Positions 63,929 through 64,000 of a DNA stretch of 64,000 bases are shown here, piece by piece; within the stretch, counting starts at the first letter, position 1; the number at the start of each line of letters is the position of its first letter. The notes under the pieces were generated by a model. It searched no databases and was not told where the DNA came from. It worked only from the letters and a program-made list of their open reading frames with translations. The stretch is from positions 21,754 to 85,753 of IMG/VR virus record IMGVR_UViG_3300030618_000009. One strand, given 5' to 3'. This DNA comes from a virus. Made by a program: the position numbers and the translations under genes.

Positions 63929-64000
63929 CTACTCAAACCTAAGTATACCCGTCATCTATGTAACCCGGCTCTTGCTGGGTTTGCGGGCATGGCCGCTCGC

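Noticed and set aside
1-64000. TAG reassigned to an amino acid
   Set aside because: Despite the CUA tRNA, many genes end cleanly at TAG (for example 485, 2649, 3032, 7674, 24820, 34677, 45181, 62911) and no gene needs TAG readthrough to be complete.

Overview
The window looks like part of a large tailed double-stranded DNA phage genome (Caudoviricetes). It holds a large terminase subunit, fibre-type virion proteins, very long modular proteins on one strand, eight homing-type endonucleases (four GIY-YIG, four HNH/EndoVII-like) placed between genes, and many small genes chained by ATGA or TAATG overlaps. The best host clue is a complete TonB-family energy-transducer gene (42020-42763) whose Pro/Gly-rich spacer and C-terminal domain resemble acidobacterial TonB proteins, so an Acidobacteriota host is inferred. 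Promoter habits are unusual. Many short genes have an extended -10 (TGGTATAAT-like) only 5-8 bases before the start codon, which implies leaderless mRNAs. Other genes follow a second motif close to GACTTTCAGTATTA, and the phage encodes its own sigma-like factor (43019-44074).

Layout. 1-7700: end of a DNA ligase with a GIY-YIG remnant, a fibre-like protein, an HD phosphohydrolase, a ParB-fold protein, a gene-free stretch that may be a ~350-nt RNA ending in a terminator, an RNA-polymerase-alpha-CTD-like protein, a ClpB-type AAA+ ATPase and small genes. 7674-21838 (minus): the most striking block, a 14-kb presumed operon of three genes. They encode an inorganic-pyrophosphatase-like/GNAT/RelA-SpoT fusion, a JAMM-type metalloprotease-like protein, and a 3,883-residue polyvalent protein. 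The last carries about fourteen ADP-ribosyltransferase-like modules, three ParB-like modules, two GNAT acetyltransferases, a SprT-like zincin, a 2H phosphoesterase and a NUDIX domain. Nearly every module junction carries a short K-[TLS]-A-[AS] or V-T-A-A type linker. Similar linkers occur in the large virion-like proteins at 48942-61014, so processing by a phage maturation protease is a natural hypothesis.

22071-29185: a metallophosphoesterase, a GNAT enzyme and a long minus-strand run of small membrane and zinc-binding proteins, including a frame-shifted ADP-ribosyltransferase-like gene. 29251-31961: a GIY-YIG gene, a tRNA-like RNA of about 200 nt, a glycosyltransferase and a polysaccharide pyruvyl transferase. 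32082-38153: more small genes, two HNH nucleases, a PD-(D/E)XK (MmcB-like) protein and an Ada-type metal-binding protein. 38271-40886: virion fibre genes, one with an internal DUF3494 ice-binding-like domain, and membrane-anchored small proteins. 41272-45111: TonB, the sigma-like factor and coiled-coil membrane proteins. 45181-47313: TerL. Upstream of it lies a 75-nt tRNA whose anticodon reads CUA, an amber suppressor candidate. 48942-61958: modular structural or packaged proteins interrupted by HNH and GIY-YIG genes. 62048-63736: a plus-strand virion protein and a GIY-YIG gene.

How it may work together (inference): TerL packages DNA into heads that may also carry processed fragments of the giant proteins. 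On infection these could act on NAD-, nucleotide- and protein-linked targets in the host. The RelA/SpoT, NUDIX, 2H and ADP-ribosyltransferase domains all point at nucleotide-signal and ADP-ribose chemistry, which fits an anti-defence or host-takeover payload.
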